Shown: positions 19,289 through 28,542 of the stretch, in pieces
How the letters are laid out: each line of letters starts with the position of its first letter
Position numbering within the stretch: the first letter of the stretch is position 1
Assembly: GCA_903824295.1 (NCBI GenBank)
Contig: CAIJWE010000120.1
Location: 1-35,714 of the forward strand
Reading direction: 5' to 3'
DNA: 35,714 nt
Origin: an uncultured Chlorobiaceae bacterium
GTDB taxonomy: Bacteria > Bacteroidota > Chlorobiia > Chlorobiales > Chlorobiaceae
Translations under genes and position numbers: made by a program
The notes under the pieces: generated by a model
Told to the model about the DNA's origin: nothing
Databases searched by the model: none
What the model saw: only the letters and a program-made list of their open reading frames with translations

Positions 19289-20191
19289 ATGATTTTGAAA
19301 ACCAAAGCCACAAAAAAAGCCATGTTCAGGGTCATAAGCGGCTTGCTCTTTTTTTGCCCTGCTTTTTTATTACTGAATTGCACACCGCAGCCAGCAGGTG
19401 AAACCGCCAAAAGCGGAAGCTTGATTCTTGCTGTTGATCGCAATCTTGAGGGTATTGCTGCAATTCAGACGGAGAATTTCAGCCGTTATTATCCGGATGC
19501 GACGGTAACACTGCGGCCTGATGCATCCGGAAAAAGTCTGAAAAATCTGCTTGACGGCTCAGTAAAGGCCGCATTAATCAGCGGGACACCTGAAGCTGCG
19601 GAAGACTCTCTTTTTGCTCAACTGCAACGACCGATTCGCCGTGAACCGGTTGCCCGCGACGCCATTGTCTGCATTGTCAATGTCCGCAACACCGTCATCA
19701 CGCTCTCCATAAAAGAGCTCGGTCTCCTTTTTTCAGCACACGGGAATGGTGAAGGGATACCTCTGGTCCGGGCCGATGATTTTCGACTGCTCTCCCTTCT
19801 GGCAGCAAAAACAGGGAAAAAAAGAGGGGAGCTGCACCCCTGGTCATGCAGCAGTGACACTGAACTGATTAAAAGGGTCTCTCTTGACAGGGGAGCTGTC
19901 GGACTGCTGTTCCGTTCCTCGTTCGAAAAAGCGCTCAAAGAGGTAAACAACAACAACATCAGGATACTCCCGATCGCAACGGAGGGAAAGAAGCCATCTC
20001 TGCCGACACAGCAAAATATCTTTGAAGGCCGATACCCCCTTGTTACTCTCGTTTACTATCTCTATTATCCCGGCGATGCGCTTGCTGCAGGGTTCGGTTC
20101 ATGGCTCAGCAGTGGAGCAGGGCAGAAGGCCTTCGAAAGAAGCTCCCTTGCCCCGTACAGGCTTGTTGAACGGACAATTATTCTGAATTAA
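19289..20191 (+). CDS. PstS-like periplasmic substrate-binding lipoprotein
   Basis: The 300-residue protein has a lipoprotein signal: a basic start, a hydrophobic stretch (about residues 15-30) and a lipobox LLNC with Cys31. The rest resembles the PBP-like fold of phosphate-binding PstS proteins: LILAVDRNLEGI near the mature N-terminus, a switch segment ARDAIVCIVN (cf. AxDxxxVVVN), the ISIKEL-like segment TLSIKELGLLFS, and YPLVTLVYYLYY near the C-terminus. It is shorter and more diverged than true PstS, and no pst genes are nearby. The stop is two bases before the GTG of a LolC/E-type permease, so the two are cotranslated; a role in binding a ligand for that permease pair is speculative. An internal ATG at 19322 would also keep the signal sequence. 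Confidence 0.7.
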   Translation: MILKTKATKKAMFRVISGLLFFCPAFLLLNCTPQPAGETAKSGSLILAVDRNLEGIAAIQTENFSRYYPDATVTLRPDASGKSLKNLLDGSVKAALISGTPEAAEDSLFAQLQRPIRREPVARDAIVCIVNVRNTVITLSIKELGLLFSAHGNGEGIPLVRADDFRLLSLLAAKTGKKRGELHPWSCSSDTELIKRVSLDRGAVGLLFRSSFEKALKEVNNNNIRILPIATEGKKPSLPTQQNIFEGRYPLVTLVYYLYYPGDALAAGFGSWLSSGAGQKAFERSSLAPYRLVERTIILN

Positions 20192-20193
20192 CG

Positions 20194-21465
20194 GTGAAAC
20201 CTGAGTTCTACATAGCAAGACGCTTTGCCTTCAAACAGCGGTCAGCAACAAAGCCAACCTTTATTGTCATGGTTGCTGTTGTCGGCATCGCCGTGGGAAC
20301 GGCGGCTCTTATTCTAACCCTCTCGATTGTGAACGGATTTGCCGGCAGCGTCGAAAAAAAGCTGATCAGTTTCAGCGCCCACCTGCAGATTCGCCATCCC
20401 GACGAACAGCTTTTTCAGGAACGCCGCACCGATCTTGCAAAAATTGCCGCTCACCCGAACATTGAGAGCACATCACCCTTTCTGGAAAAAAGTTTTGTGC
20501 TCAGGAGCCGAAGCTCAGTGGGTGCTGAAACCTGGTACAGCAAGCCGATTTTGGTCAAGGGAGTCAGCGTGGAGCAGCAAAAAATCTTTCTGAAAAAATT
20601 CCTCAAGGCAGGAAGCCTTGAAAAGAGAAACAATGGCGAAGCCATTGCACTCTATGCAGGCCAGACCCTGGCCGAAAATCTTGATCTCAAGGTAGGCAAA
20701 ACGGTCATGCTTGTCGGCCTTGGAAGCAATGCAACGGGTGCCAAACTTATTGCTGGCAACAAAAACATTGTCGATATGCTCTCCTCCCTCGATCTGGAGG
20801 TAGGAGTGATACGCGGCATCTACGACACCGGGCTTCAGGAGGGATTTGATGATTTTGTGGTGATCGCCGACCTGAAAGAGCTTCAGCAGCGCTTCAATCC
20901 CATGATGATCAGCGGTTACGATGCCAATGTGCACGACCTTAACCAACTGCCGGAGACGGTCAAAGAGCTGGTCAACGCCCTCGGGTTTCCCTTTTATGGC
21001 TATACCGTTTTTGAGCGTTACGCCAACCTTTTTGAATGGCTCAAGCTCCAGAAAAACATCACGCCACTGCTCATTGTCACCATCACCATTGTGGCTGTTT
21101 TTAACATAATCTCTACGCTGCTCGTCCTGATTATTGAAAAAACCCGTGAAATCGGCATGCTCAGCGCCCTTGGCCTTGAACCCGGAAAAATCAGTGCTGT
21201 TTTTATGGCGCAGGCTTTTCTTGTCTCGCTGTCAGGGGTGGTCACCGGCAACATCCTTGCCCTTTCGCTCTCACTCTTTGAACTGCGCTTTCACCTCATC
21301 ACCCTGCCTGAAAAGAGCTATTTCATCAAATACATTCCACTGCTGATCAATCCGGTCGACTACGCCGCAGTCTCCATCGCCGTGATGGCACTAACCCTGC
21401 TCTTTGCCTTTATTCCAGCAAGGATTGCCGCCTCGCTGAAACCGGGAACCGCACTGGGAACCTGA
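20194..21465 (+). CDS. LolC/LolE-type ABC transporter permease, copy 1
   Basis: The 423-residue membrane protein has the FtsX/MacB/LolE layout: one transmembrane helix near residues 25-47, a large periplasmic domain (about 48-280), then three helices (about 285-310, 325-355 and 385-410). The segment [20 protein letters not shown] with the following GMLSALG is the typical cytoplasmic loop that contacts the LolD ATPase. The family releases outer-membrane lipoproteins from the inner membrane. Start is GTG at 20194, two bases after the preceding stop; no alternative in-frame ATG lies near the N-terminus. The next permease follows after 20 bases. No ATPase gene is in the window. The two permeases probably form a heterodimer, but which is LolC and which LolE cannot be told. 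Confidence 0.85.
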   Translation: MKPEFYIARRFAFKQRSATKPTFIVMVAVVGIAVGTAALILTLSIVNGFAGSVEKKLISFSAHLQIRHPDEQLFQERRTDLAKIAAHPNIESTSPFLEKSFVLRSRSSVGAETWYSKPILVKGVSVEQQKIFLKKFLKAGSLEKRNNGEAIALYAGQTLAENLDLKVGKTVMLVGLGSNATGAKLIAGNKNIVDMLSSLDLEVGVIRGIYDTGLQEGFDDFVVIADLKELQQRFNPMMISGYDANVHDLNQLPETVKELVNALGFPFYGYTVFERYANLFEWLKLQKNITPLLIVTITIVAVFNIISTLLVLIIEKTREIGMLSALGLEPGKISAVFMAQAFLVSLSGVVTGNILALSLSLFELRFHLITLPEKSYFIKYIPLLINPVDYAAVSIAVMALTLLFAFIPARIAASLKPGTALGT

Positions 21466-21485
21466 ATAATGTTACTCCCGATCCT

Positions 21486-22736
21486 ATGAAAACAGCTTTA
21501 TGGATTGCCCGGCGCTTCAGCTTTGCCCGAAAACGGTTCAGGGTAATCAATATTATCTCAGCAATCAGTCTCGCCGGAATCGTTCTCGGCGTCAGCACCC
21601 TCCTTGTCGTCATGAGCGTCCTGAACGGCTTCCAGAAACTGGCCCGTGACCTCTTTATCACGATCGACAGCCCTGCCCAGATTGTTCCTGTCAGCGGCAG
21701 AACCATGCAAGTCACTGACAGCCTCCTGCAATCACTACGGGCCATTGAGGGCGTCGGATCTGCCGAGCCCTTTGCCGAAGGGGAGGCTATGATGGCAACC
21801 CGGGAAAAAAGCGAACTGGTCATGGTCAAGGGAATCAGCGAAACCGCGCATCACCGCTTGATGCGTCAAACCAACACAATCCGCCCTTTTTTCACCGCGG
21901 AAACCATTGCCGTCGGAGAGCTTCTGGCCTACCGTACCAGACTTTATCCCTTCAGGGAGGTCAAAATTTTCAGTCCGGAGCTGATCTCACTTGGCCTTGA
22001 ATCGCTCTCGGAACCCTACCTGATTCCAATGCTCGCCATCCCTGAAACCTCTGTCTCGACGCTCTTTTCACTACAGAAAATATTTGATGACCGTTACGTC
22101 CTCACCTCAAGCCTCTTTGCCCGGAAAATTCTGCTCATGGGCAGCCAAGAGTTCTCAGGTATCGACATTCGGGGAAAAGAGGGTGTATCGGGTGATGCCT
22201 TCACGGGCAACCTCAGGGAGTGGCTTACACAAACCCCCCTGAAAACAAGCTTGCGGGTGCGCACACTCGAAGAAAAATACAATAACATTTTTGCCGTCAT
22301 GCAACTCGAAAAATGGGTGAGTTTCAGCGTTCTGATGCTCATTATCCTTGTGGCCGCCCTCAGCCTCACCGGAGCCCTTGCCATGACCGCCATCGACAAA
22401 CAGCGTGAACTCTTCTATCTTCGCTGCCTCGGCATGGAAAAGCCGCAGTTCATGGCCATCTTCATCATCCAGGGTGCAATGACCGGCATCGCAGGAACGG
22501 CTGCCGGAACCATCATTGCCCTAACCCTCTGTACCCTCCAGGAACTCTTCGGCATAGTGCAGCTCCCCTCAAAAAGCGCATTCATCATTCAGGCATACCC
22601 GGTCAACATTCAGGCTGGCGATTTTATTGTCGTCAGCATCACGGCCATCCTCCTCTGTTTTTTGGTAAGCCTCTATCCCGCACGAAAAGCTGCCTTGATT
22701 GCAACAAGCCGCTCGCTCGATCTCAAGACAAATTGA
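21486..22736 (+). CDS. LolC/LolE-type ABC transporter permease, copy 2
   Basis: The 416-residue protein has the same layout as its upstream neighbour: an N-terminal helix (about residues 22-48, with [19 protein letters not shown]), a periplasmic domain, and three C-terminal helices (about 278-302, 318-348 and 377-400). The segment [25 protein letters not shown] matches the place of the cytoplasmic coupling loop but is diverged from the neighbour. The two share the general family pattern yet are clearly distinct sequences, consistent with a heterodimer. Starts at ATG 21486, 20 bases after copy 1. It is the last gene of the lipoprotein-permease-permease unit. A substrate other than lipoproteins (MacB-like export) is a less likely alternative. 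Confidence 0.83.
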   Translation: MKTALWIARRFSFARKRFRVINIISAISLAGIVLGVSTLLVVMSVLNGFQKLARDLFITIDSPAQIVPVSGRTMQVTDSLLQSLRAIEGVGSAEPFAEGEAMMATREKSELVMVKGISETAHHRLMRQTNTIRPFFTAETIAVGELLAYRTRLYPFREVKIFSPELISLGLESLSEPYLIPMLAIPETSVSTLFSLQKIFDDRYVLTSSLFARKILLMGSQEFSGIDIRGKEGVSGDAFTGNLREWLTQTPLKTSLRVRTLEEKYNNIFAVMQLEKWVSFSVLMLIILVAALSLTGALAMTAIDKQRELFYLRCLGMEKPQFMAIFIIQGAMTGIAGTAAGTIIALTLCTLQELFGIVQLPSKSAFIIQAYPVNIQAGDFIVVSITAILLCFLVSLYPARKAALIATSRSLDLKTN

Positions 22737-22945
22737 AGAGGCGCTCTCAATCAGGAAGCTTGCTGATGACAATCATCTCCGAGTGTGAACCCCCCCGGTG
22801 CACAGCAAAATTGCCTGATCGGGGGCGTCCCGTTTCTTTTGCTGCGACTTGGTATAATATTGTAAGGTATTGAGTTGAGCATACTGAGAGAAGAGAAAAC
22901 CGTTACAGCTTCAGGAGGCTGATTCGTTGTTCCGGGTGGTTTGCT

Positions 22946-25687
22946 TCAGACCGGGAGCTGATAGCGTTTTTCGCGAAACAGGCGGAGCAAAGCATCAACC
23001 ACTTCCGGGTCAAATTGCTGCACCCGATAGGTCTCAATTTCTTGAAGGGCTGCATCAAGGCCAAGGGCGGGTCGATAAGGGCGATTTGAGGCCATAGCTT
23101 CAAGCACATCGGCTACGGCAATGATGCGTGCTTCAATAAGTATCTCCTCTCCTTTCAGCCCCCGCGGATAACCGCTGCCGTCCATACGCTCGTGGTGCTC
23201 CCGGATGATTTCTGCAATTGGCAGAGGGAATTTGACATCCTTGAGGATTTGATAACCGTGTTCAGCATGAGTCTTGATGAGCTCAAACTCGATTGCTGAC
23301 AACTTACTCGGTTTGGAAAGTATCTCGGAGGGTATGCTCATTTTGCCAATGTCGTGCACCAATCCGATGAGGTGGAGCGTGTCGCTCTTCTCTTGACACC
23401 ACCCCATTTCCAGGGCTATATCCCTCGCAAGGATACCAACACGCCATTCATGACCTGCGGTGTAGGGATCATGGGCTTCCACGACTTTTGCAATTGCCCG
23501 GAGCGTGCTATGCATTGCGTTTTCCAACTGTTTTACATAGTCCCTTATCTTTTCTTCTGTAATTTTACCTTCGCTAATGTCTCGAGCGGTGACTACCGAG
23601 CCAACGATACAACCTTCCCTGTTGCGTATAGGGGCATAGTTGTAGCTTGCAAACCATGTTTCACCGCTATCCTTTCGCAGCAATCTAAATTGGTGTTCTA
23701 TACCGGCTTCACCTCGCAGAGCCCTCTGCACAGGCCAATGATCAACCGGAACAAGTTCTCCCGTCATCAGGTAGAGGTCGAGAAACTCTGGGTACTCATC
23801 AACCGTTTTGGCACACTCCTCCTTGTTTCTGAACCGGTGAACGGTTGAGAAGGCATCATTATAGTGGGTAACGTTTCCCTTGGCATCGGAGATAATAACG
23901 GAATCGCTCATATTGGTGAGAGCTGCTTCCAGTATTGACTTACCTTCTACAATCAAATGTTCTGCCTGCTTGCGTTCGGTAATGTTATCGAAGACGGCAA
24001 CAAAGTAGTCTTTTTGAACACTGTAGACAGAAATGTCAACCCAGATCATCAATGGTACGACGTAAAGCTCCATTCGTTCAGGTTGACCCGTTCTTGCAAC
24101 CCGTCCATAGATTTCAAGAATCTCAGGTTGTATTTGATGGATTCCCGGGATAAGCTCTGAAACTCTTTTGCCCTCAACCTCTCTCAGCCCGGTAATTTTT
24201 TCGAAGCTTGGGTTTACCTGTTCATAGATAAAATCAACCGGACGACCCTCTTCGAATATCATTCGGCAATAGGCAATGCCGTTGAGCATGTGGCCAAAGA
24301 GTGAACTGAATCGCTCATTACTTTCGAGAATCAGTTTTTCAGCAATCTGCTGATCGTTTATGTCCTCAATAGAGGCATAAATAAGTTCTTTCCCTTCAAT
24401 GATAATCCTGTTAATGGTTATTTCAACATCACGGATCAAGCCATCAGCCCGTTTGTGCTTTCGTATAATTCTGTTGAGTTTCGATGTTCCGACTTTCTTT
24501 GCATCATCCAGCAGGTTATCAACTGTTGATACAGAGATTTGTTCTGCCTGCATCAATTGACGTTCTTCAATCGTCCAACCATAAAACTTTGCAGCGGCAA
24601 GGTTGGCAGCCACGATATTGCGCGTAAGGGGATTGACAACCAGCATGATGGAGGTGTGGTTGTCAAAAAGCACCTTGAAGCGTTCTTTCTGTTTCTTGAG
24701 TGATTCTTCTGTATGCTTTTGTTCAGTGATATCAATAACCGTACCAATATAACGATTCACCTCTCCCTGTTTGTTGCGTAAAGGCTTGCCTCGGGACATG
24801 ATCCAGTGAACAGAACTGTCAGGATAACAGACCCGATATTCAACACTCATTTTTTGAGCTTTGTCAGCAGCTATTTGAACAGCCTGGATGGTGATCTCCC
24901 GGTCATCAGGATGAATCGTATCTGACCAGAGTTTGAACGATGGTTTTTCACAATCCTTTTTCAAACCGTACAAAGACCATAACTCGTCGGACCAGATATT
25001 TTCATTGGTTTTTAAATCCCATTGCCAAACACCAGCCTGTGCAGCTTCAAGAGCCTGCGTAAATCTGTTTTTACTCTCAAGGAGCTCCTCATCTATGCGT
25101 TTCTGCTCCGTGATATCCGAGAAGAGAATAACCAGGCTTGCATGTTCAGTCTCACTTGCTGCCGCTTCAATGCGAAAGGTGCGAAGAGAGTGAGCCGGAG
25201 GCTGGTCGGGAAGCGGAGGCAAAAGCCTCACCTCGCAGTTACCACGCACACTTTTAACGATCACGGTTTCGAGCAGGGTATCAATTGCGCAATAATCCTC
25301 TGGCAAAACAAATTGTTTAAAATGCATACCAATCAAGCTGGAGCGATCAACTCCAAGCAGCCTGGAGGACGTGAGATTCGCTTGCTCAATTTTGCTGTCC
25401 CTGCCCAAAGTCAAATAGCCGACTGGTGCAAAGTCATACAGTTCAGTGTACATCGTAAGACTTTCTTTCAGCTCAATCTTGCTTTGAGCCTGCTCTTTCT
25501 GCAGCATTTCAAGCTCTGTGTGGAGAACCTCCAGTTCATGGACAAACTCAGGCGTTGCTTCGGGTGACGGCGTCGTGCCAAGACTGGAATGCCGAGCGGT
25601 AAGGTCTTGTTTCTTCAGGCGATCTTCAGCAAGAGAGCGCAGCTCAGAAGGTGTGCCAGGGTTGCTATGCGGCTGCTTTTTTGCCAT
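22946..25687 (-). CDS. multi-PAS HD-GYP protein (c-di-GMP phosphodiesterase type)
   Basis: The 913-residue protein has no membrane segment. After a short coiled coil (about 45-85) come about five PAS modules (roughly 95-205, 215-330, 335-445, 455-570, 580-705) and a C-terminal HD-GYP domain (about 715-910). The HD pair is His778-Asp779 in VHDIGKMSIPSE, and HHERMDGSGYPRGLKGEE holds the GYP signature (839-841). HD-GYP enzymes hydrolyse c-di-GMP to pGpG/GMP and often control motility, adhesion or stress responses. The first, third and fourth PAS modules and the coiled coil resemble those in the divergent GGDEF protein at 25858, and the HD-GYP domain closely resembles the one at 30678. Start ATG at 25687 has a poor ribosome-binding site. 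It is transcribed away from the Kai cluster, with 170 bases between. Confidence 0.9.
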   Translation of the reverse strand: MAKKQPHSNPGTPSELRSLAEDRLKKQDLTARHSSLGTTPSPEATPEFVHELEVLHTELEMLQKEQAQSKIELKESLTMYTELYDFAPVGYLTLGRDSKIEQANLTSSRLLGVDRSSLIGMHFKQFVLPEDYCAIDTLLETVIVKSVRGNCEVRLLPPLPDQPPAHSLRTFRIEAAASETEHASLVILFSDITEQKRIDEELLESKNRFTQALEAAQAGVWQWDLKTNENIWSDELWSLYGLKKDCEKPSFKLWSDTIHPDDREITIQAVQIAADKAQKMSVEYRVCYPDSSVHWIMSRGKPLRNKQGEVNRYIGTVIDITEQKHTEESLKKQKERFKVLFDNHTSIMLVVNPLTRNIVAANLAAAKFYGWTIEERQLMQAEQISVSTVDNLLDDAKKVGTSKLNRIIRKHKRADGLIRDVEITINRIIIEGKELIYASIEDINDQQIAEKLILESNERFSSLFGHMLNGIAYCRMIFEEGRPVDFIYEQVNPSFEKITGLREVEGKRVSELIPGIHQIQPEILEIYGRVARTGQPERMELYVVPLMIWVDISVYSVQKDYFVAVFDNITERKQAEHLIVEGKSILEAALTNMSDSVIISDAKGNVTHYNDAFSTVHRFRNKEECAKTVDEYPEFLDLYLMTGELVPVDHWPVQRALRGEAGIEHQFRLLRKDSGETWFASYNYAPIRNREGCIVGSVVTARDISEGKITEEKIRDYVKQLENAMHSTLRAIAKVVEAHDPYTAGHEWRVGILARDIALEMGWCQEKSDTLHLIGLVHDIGKMSIPSEILSKPSKLSAIEFELIKTHAEHGYQILKDVKFPLPIAEIIREHHERMDGSGYPRGLKGEEILIEARIIAVADVLEAMASNRPYRPALGLDAALQEIETYRVQQFDPEVVDALLRLFREKRYQLPV

Positions 25688-25843
25688 GACGGGAGCTTAA
25701 ATTATTTTTTTGCATGGATAATAATGTAACTCAAGCGTTTTGAAAATAAAAAAATAAGTCAACTCTTTTCCACTACCGATTGACCTCCGGTTGAGGTTCG
25801 CAATTGCCTTTCAATCGCCAGTAAATCCAGAAATTATTACGCA

Positions 25844-25850
25844 AAGGAAG
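25844..25850 (+). promoter_or_regulatory. ribosome-binding site supporting a TTG start
   Basis: AAGGAAG seven bases before the TTG at 25858, supporting this non-ATG start for the GGDEF gene. Confidence 0.45.
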
Positions 25851-25857
25851 AGACTGT

Positions 25858-28407
25858 TTGAGCATAACAGGAACAGTGATCTATCCTGTCAACATCCAAG
25901 CCGACGATGGTATTGCCCTCAAGCAAGGCTATGCCGCTGCAAAGGTATTGTTCAAGAGAATTGTAAAAAAAAGCGTAAATTCCGTAAGATATTTGTTCTA
26001 TTGTCTGTGCACAAGCAAAAACATAGCGGTGAAAAAAAACATTAATCATGCAGATAACAACGCTTCCGATTTGCTATGCAGCGCTGAAAATCGTCTGCAG
26101 GAAGAGCTTAAAAACCGATCAGATCTATCTTCCTCATCCAGGGATGCTGTTCTGTTGTTTCAGGAGCTTTTGCTTCTCTGCAGAGAGCTTGAAGCGCAGA
26201 GAAAAAAGCTTTGTCAATCGAGAGAGCGGACCAAAAAGAGTCTGAAGCGCTACAGCGATCTGTATACTTATGCGCCTCTATGCTATTTGTCGCTGGCGCC
26301 GAATGGCAGGATACTCAAAGCCAATCGTTTTGCGGCCAAGATGTTCGCTCTTCGTCGCTCCTTCTTGATCGGAGAACGTTTTGACCGCTTTATTGTGCCC
26401 GCAGACACCCCCGTCTATAATACCCTGATGGAGCGTGCCTGTAAAAGCAGAAAGCATGAATATGGTGAAATCAGCCTTTTAGGTGGTGACGCCTTGCCCT
26501 CGCGTCATCGAAAGTTCTGTCTGGATGTCATGGTCGCCGATGACGGGAAAGAGTATCTCATGATACTTTCTGACGTGACCTACAAAAAAAAGGTCATTCA
26601 GGATTCCCTGACCGTGCTCACCGAAAGAGACGCCCATCATGTCAATGTCATCAACATGATTCGGAACGGTTACATTTTTGCCCGTGTGGTTTATGAAAAT
26701 GAAAAAGCGACTGATTTTGTCCATGAAGAGGTCAATCCTGGCTATGAGAAAATAACCGGACTCAAGAATGTCATTGGAAAGAAAATAACGGAGGTTTTTC
26801 CTGATGTAAGGCGCACTCAGCCTGAATTTATCGATAAACACCTCAGAGTATCCGAAACAGGGGATTCCGATCGGTTCACGATCTACCTTGAACCTTTGCA
26901 TAAATGGTTCGACATCTCGGTCTACAGCCAGAAAAAAGGCTTTTTCTTTGCGTTAATCGACGACATCACCGATACCAAGAATGCAGAAATAAATTTGAAG
27001 ATAAGCGAGCAGCGGTTCAGAAACATGTTTCAGGAGCATTCAGCCATTATGCTGCTCATCAATCCCGATAGCGGGTTCATTATAGAGGCGAACAGTGCCG
27101 CTACCAGATTTTACGGATGGTCGATCGAAGAGCTCCGGACTATGCGAATAGAGGAAATCATTAGCCGGACACCCGAAGAGATCAAATTTTTTTTGGAGAA
27201 ACGCTGGACAGAAGACAACAACCAGCCTCTCTATCGTCATCGCAGGGCAGACAAATCCCTTCGGGATGTTGAGGTCTACAGCAGTACCATGGTCATAGCT
27301 GGCGAAACGCTGCGCTATACTGTTGTCCATGACATTACCGAGCGGCTGCGTCACGAAATTGCCACAGCATTCTACATCTCCCTTCTGGAAGTCATCGATA
27401 CCTCGACGATAAAGCAACTTCTGCAGATGTCGATTGATAAAGCCGAATTGCTTACCGACAGTTCCATCGGTTTTTTTCACTTTGTTGACGATGACCAGAG
27501 CATGCTCACGCTGCAGCAATGGTCAACCAATACCTTAAACGTGATGTGCAAAGTAAAGGGAGACGATAATCATTATCGTGTCGATGAGGCCGGCGTCTGG
27601 GCCGATGCCCTGCGGGAAAGAAGGGTTATTATCCACAACGATTTTGCCTCACTCCCAAGTCGAAAAGGATTGTCGGAGGGCCATGCGACTGTTATCAGGG
27701 AGGTGATTATTCCGATTTTTCGTCATGAAAAAATTGTTGCAATACTTGGCGTTGGCAATAAGCTTGTAAATTATGATGAGGATGACGTTAGATTGCTTAC
27801 TATTGTTGCCGATGCAGCATGGGAAGTTGCTGCAAAAAAAATCGGTGAGGAGGAACGCATAACACTGCTCGCCCAGCAATGCCTTGTTGAGCAACTCGCC
27901 ATGCACGATTCATTGACCGGTTTGCCGAACCGGCGTCTCCTCTCAGAGCGTATAGCGCTAAGCCTGGCCCAATGTCGACGGAACAAATCCATGGCAGCCT
28001 TGATGATGTTTGATTTGGACAAATTTAAACCGGTCAACGATACCTTTGGTCATGCTGTCGGCGATATAGTGCTGCAGCAAGTGGCAACGCGCACTTTGGA
28101 AATCCTGCATCGAAGCAGTGATTCCATTGCCCGTCTCGGCGGTGATGAGTTTGTTCTTCTTATGCCGCAAATAGACGCAATATCGAATGCGGTTGCCATT
28201 GCCGAAAAAATCCTCAACAAGATAAGAGAACCGTTCATCATCGAAGGTCATACCATCAATATCTCATGCAGTATCGGTATCGCAGTTTTCCCTGATCATG
28301 GCGAAAACGAACTGACGCTGATGAGGCATGCTGACGATGCCATGTATAGTGCGAAAAAACAAGGGAGGGACAATGTAAAGGTATTTGAAGCCCTCGCAAT
28401 CCCATGA
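25858..28407 (+). CDS. PAS/GAF-containing diguanylate cyclase (GGDEF)
   Basis: The 849-residue soluble protein makes c-di-GMP by its C-terminal domain. Domains: an N-terminal coiled-coil region (about 85-125), three PAS modules (roughly 130-250, 265-375, 380-500), a GAF domain (about 505-665) and GGDEF (about 680-845). The active-site GGDEF (761-765) is intact, preceded by RSSD exactly five residues before it, the product-inhibition I-site (RxxD). DSLTGLPNR, DLDKFKPVND and SIGIAVFPDHG complete the domain. The start is uncertain: TTG 25858 has a fair ribosome-binding site (25844-25850), no ATG occurs before the first PAS module, and GTG 26029 is an alternative that drops 57 residues of unremarkable sequence. 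Its PAS modules resemble those of the divergent HD-GYP protein. It precedes kaiC on the same strand by 135 bases. Confidence 0.88.
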   Translation: MSITGTVIYPVNIQADDGIALKQGYAAAKVLFKRIVKKSVNSVRYLFYCLCTSKNIAVKKNINHADNNASDLLCSAENRLQEELKNRSDLSSSSRDAVLLFQELLLLCRELEAQRKKLCQSRERTKKSLKRYSDLYTYAPLCYLSLAPNGRILKANRFAAKMFALRRSFLIGERFDRFIVPADTPVYNTLMERACKSRKHEYGEISLLGGDALPSRHRKFCLDVMVADDGKEYLMILSDVTYKKKVIQDSLTVLTERDAHHVNVINMIRNGYIFARVVYENEKATDFVHEEVNPGYEKITGLKNVIGKKITEVFPDVRRTQPEFIDKHLRVSETGDSDRFTIYLEPLHKWFDISVYSQKKGFFFALIDDITDTKNAEINLKISEQRFRNMFQEHSAIMLLINPDSGFIIEANSAATRFYGWSIEELRTMRIEEIISRTPEEIKFFLEKRWTEDNNQPLYRHRRADKSLRDVEVYSSTMVIAGETLRYTVVHDITERLRHEIATAFYISLLEVIDTSTIKQLLQMSIDKAELLTDSSIGFFHFVDDDQSMLTLQQWSTNTLNVMCKVKGDDNHYRVDEAGVWADALRERRVIIHNDFASLPSRKGLSEGHATVIREVIIPIFRHEKIVAILGVGNKLVNYDEDDVRLLTIVADAAWEVAAKKIGEEERITLLAQQCLVEQLAMHDSLTGLPNRRLLSERIALSLAQCRRNKSMAALMMFDLDKFKPVNDTFGHAVGDIVLQQVATRTLEILHRSSDSIARLGGDEFVLLMPQIDAISNAVAIAEKILNKIREPFIIEGHTINISCSIGIAVFPDHGENELTLMRHADDAMYSAKKQGRDNVKVFEALAIP

Positions 28408-28542
28408 CAGGCATGATGGTTATTATCTGTTTTCTCTACCGGGAAGATAAATAATGGGATGCTCAAAAGCCGTGAAGGGAGGTCGTATCAAGAACATGTT
28501 ACCGCATTCTGGTCAATTGAAATCATGAAGCTGAAATACAGT

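Noticed and set aside
22851-22858. TATAAT box on the plus strand in the lolC/E-HD-GYP interval
   Set aside because: No matching -35 element at 16-18 bases and no plus-strand gene downstream before the convergent HD-GYP gene.
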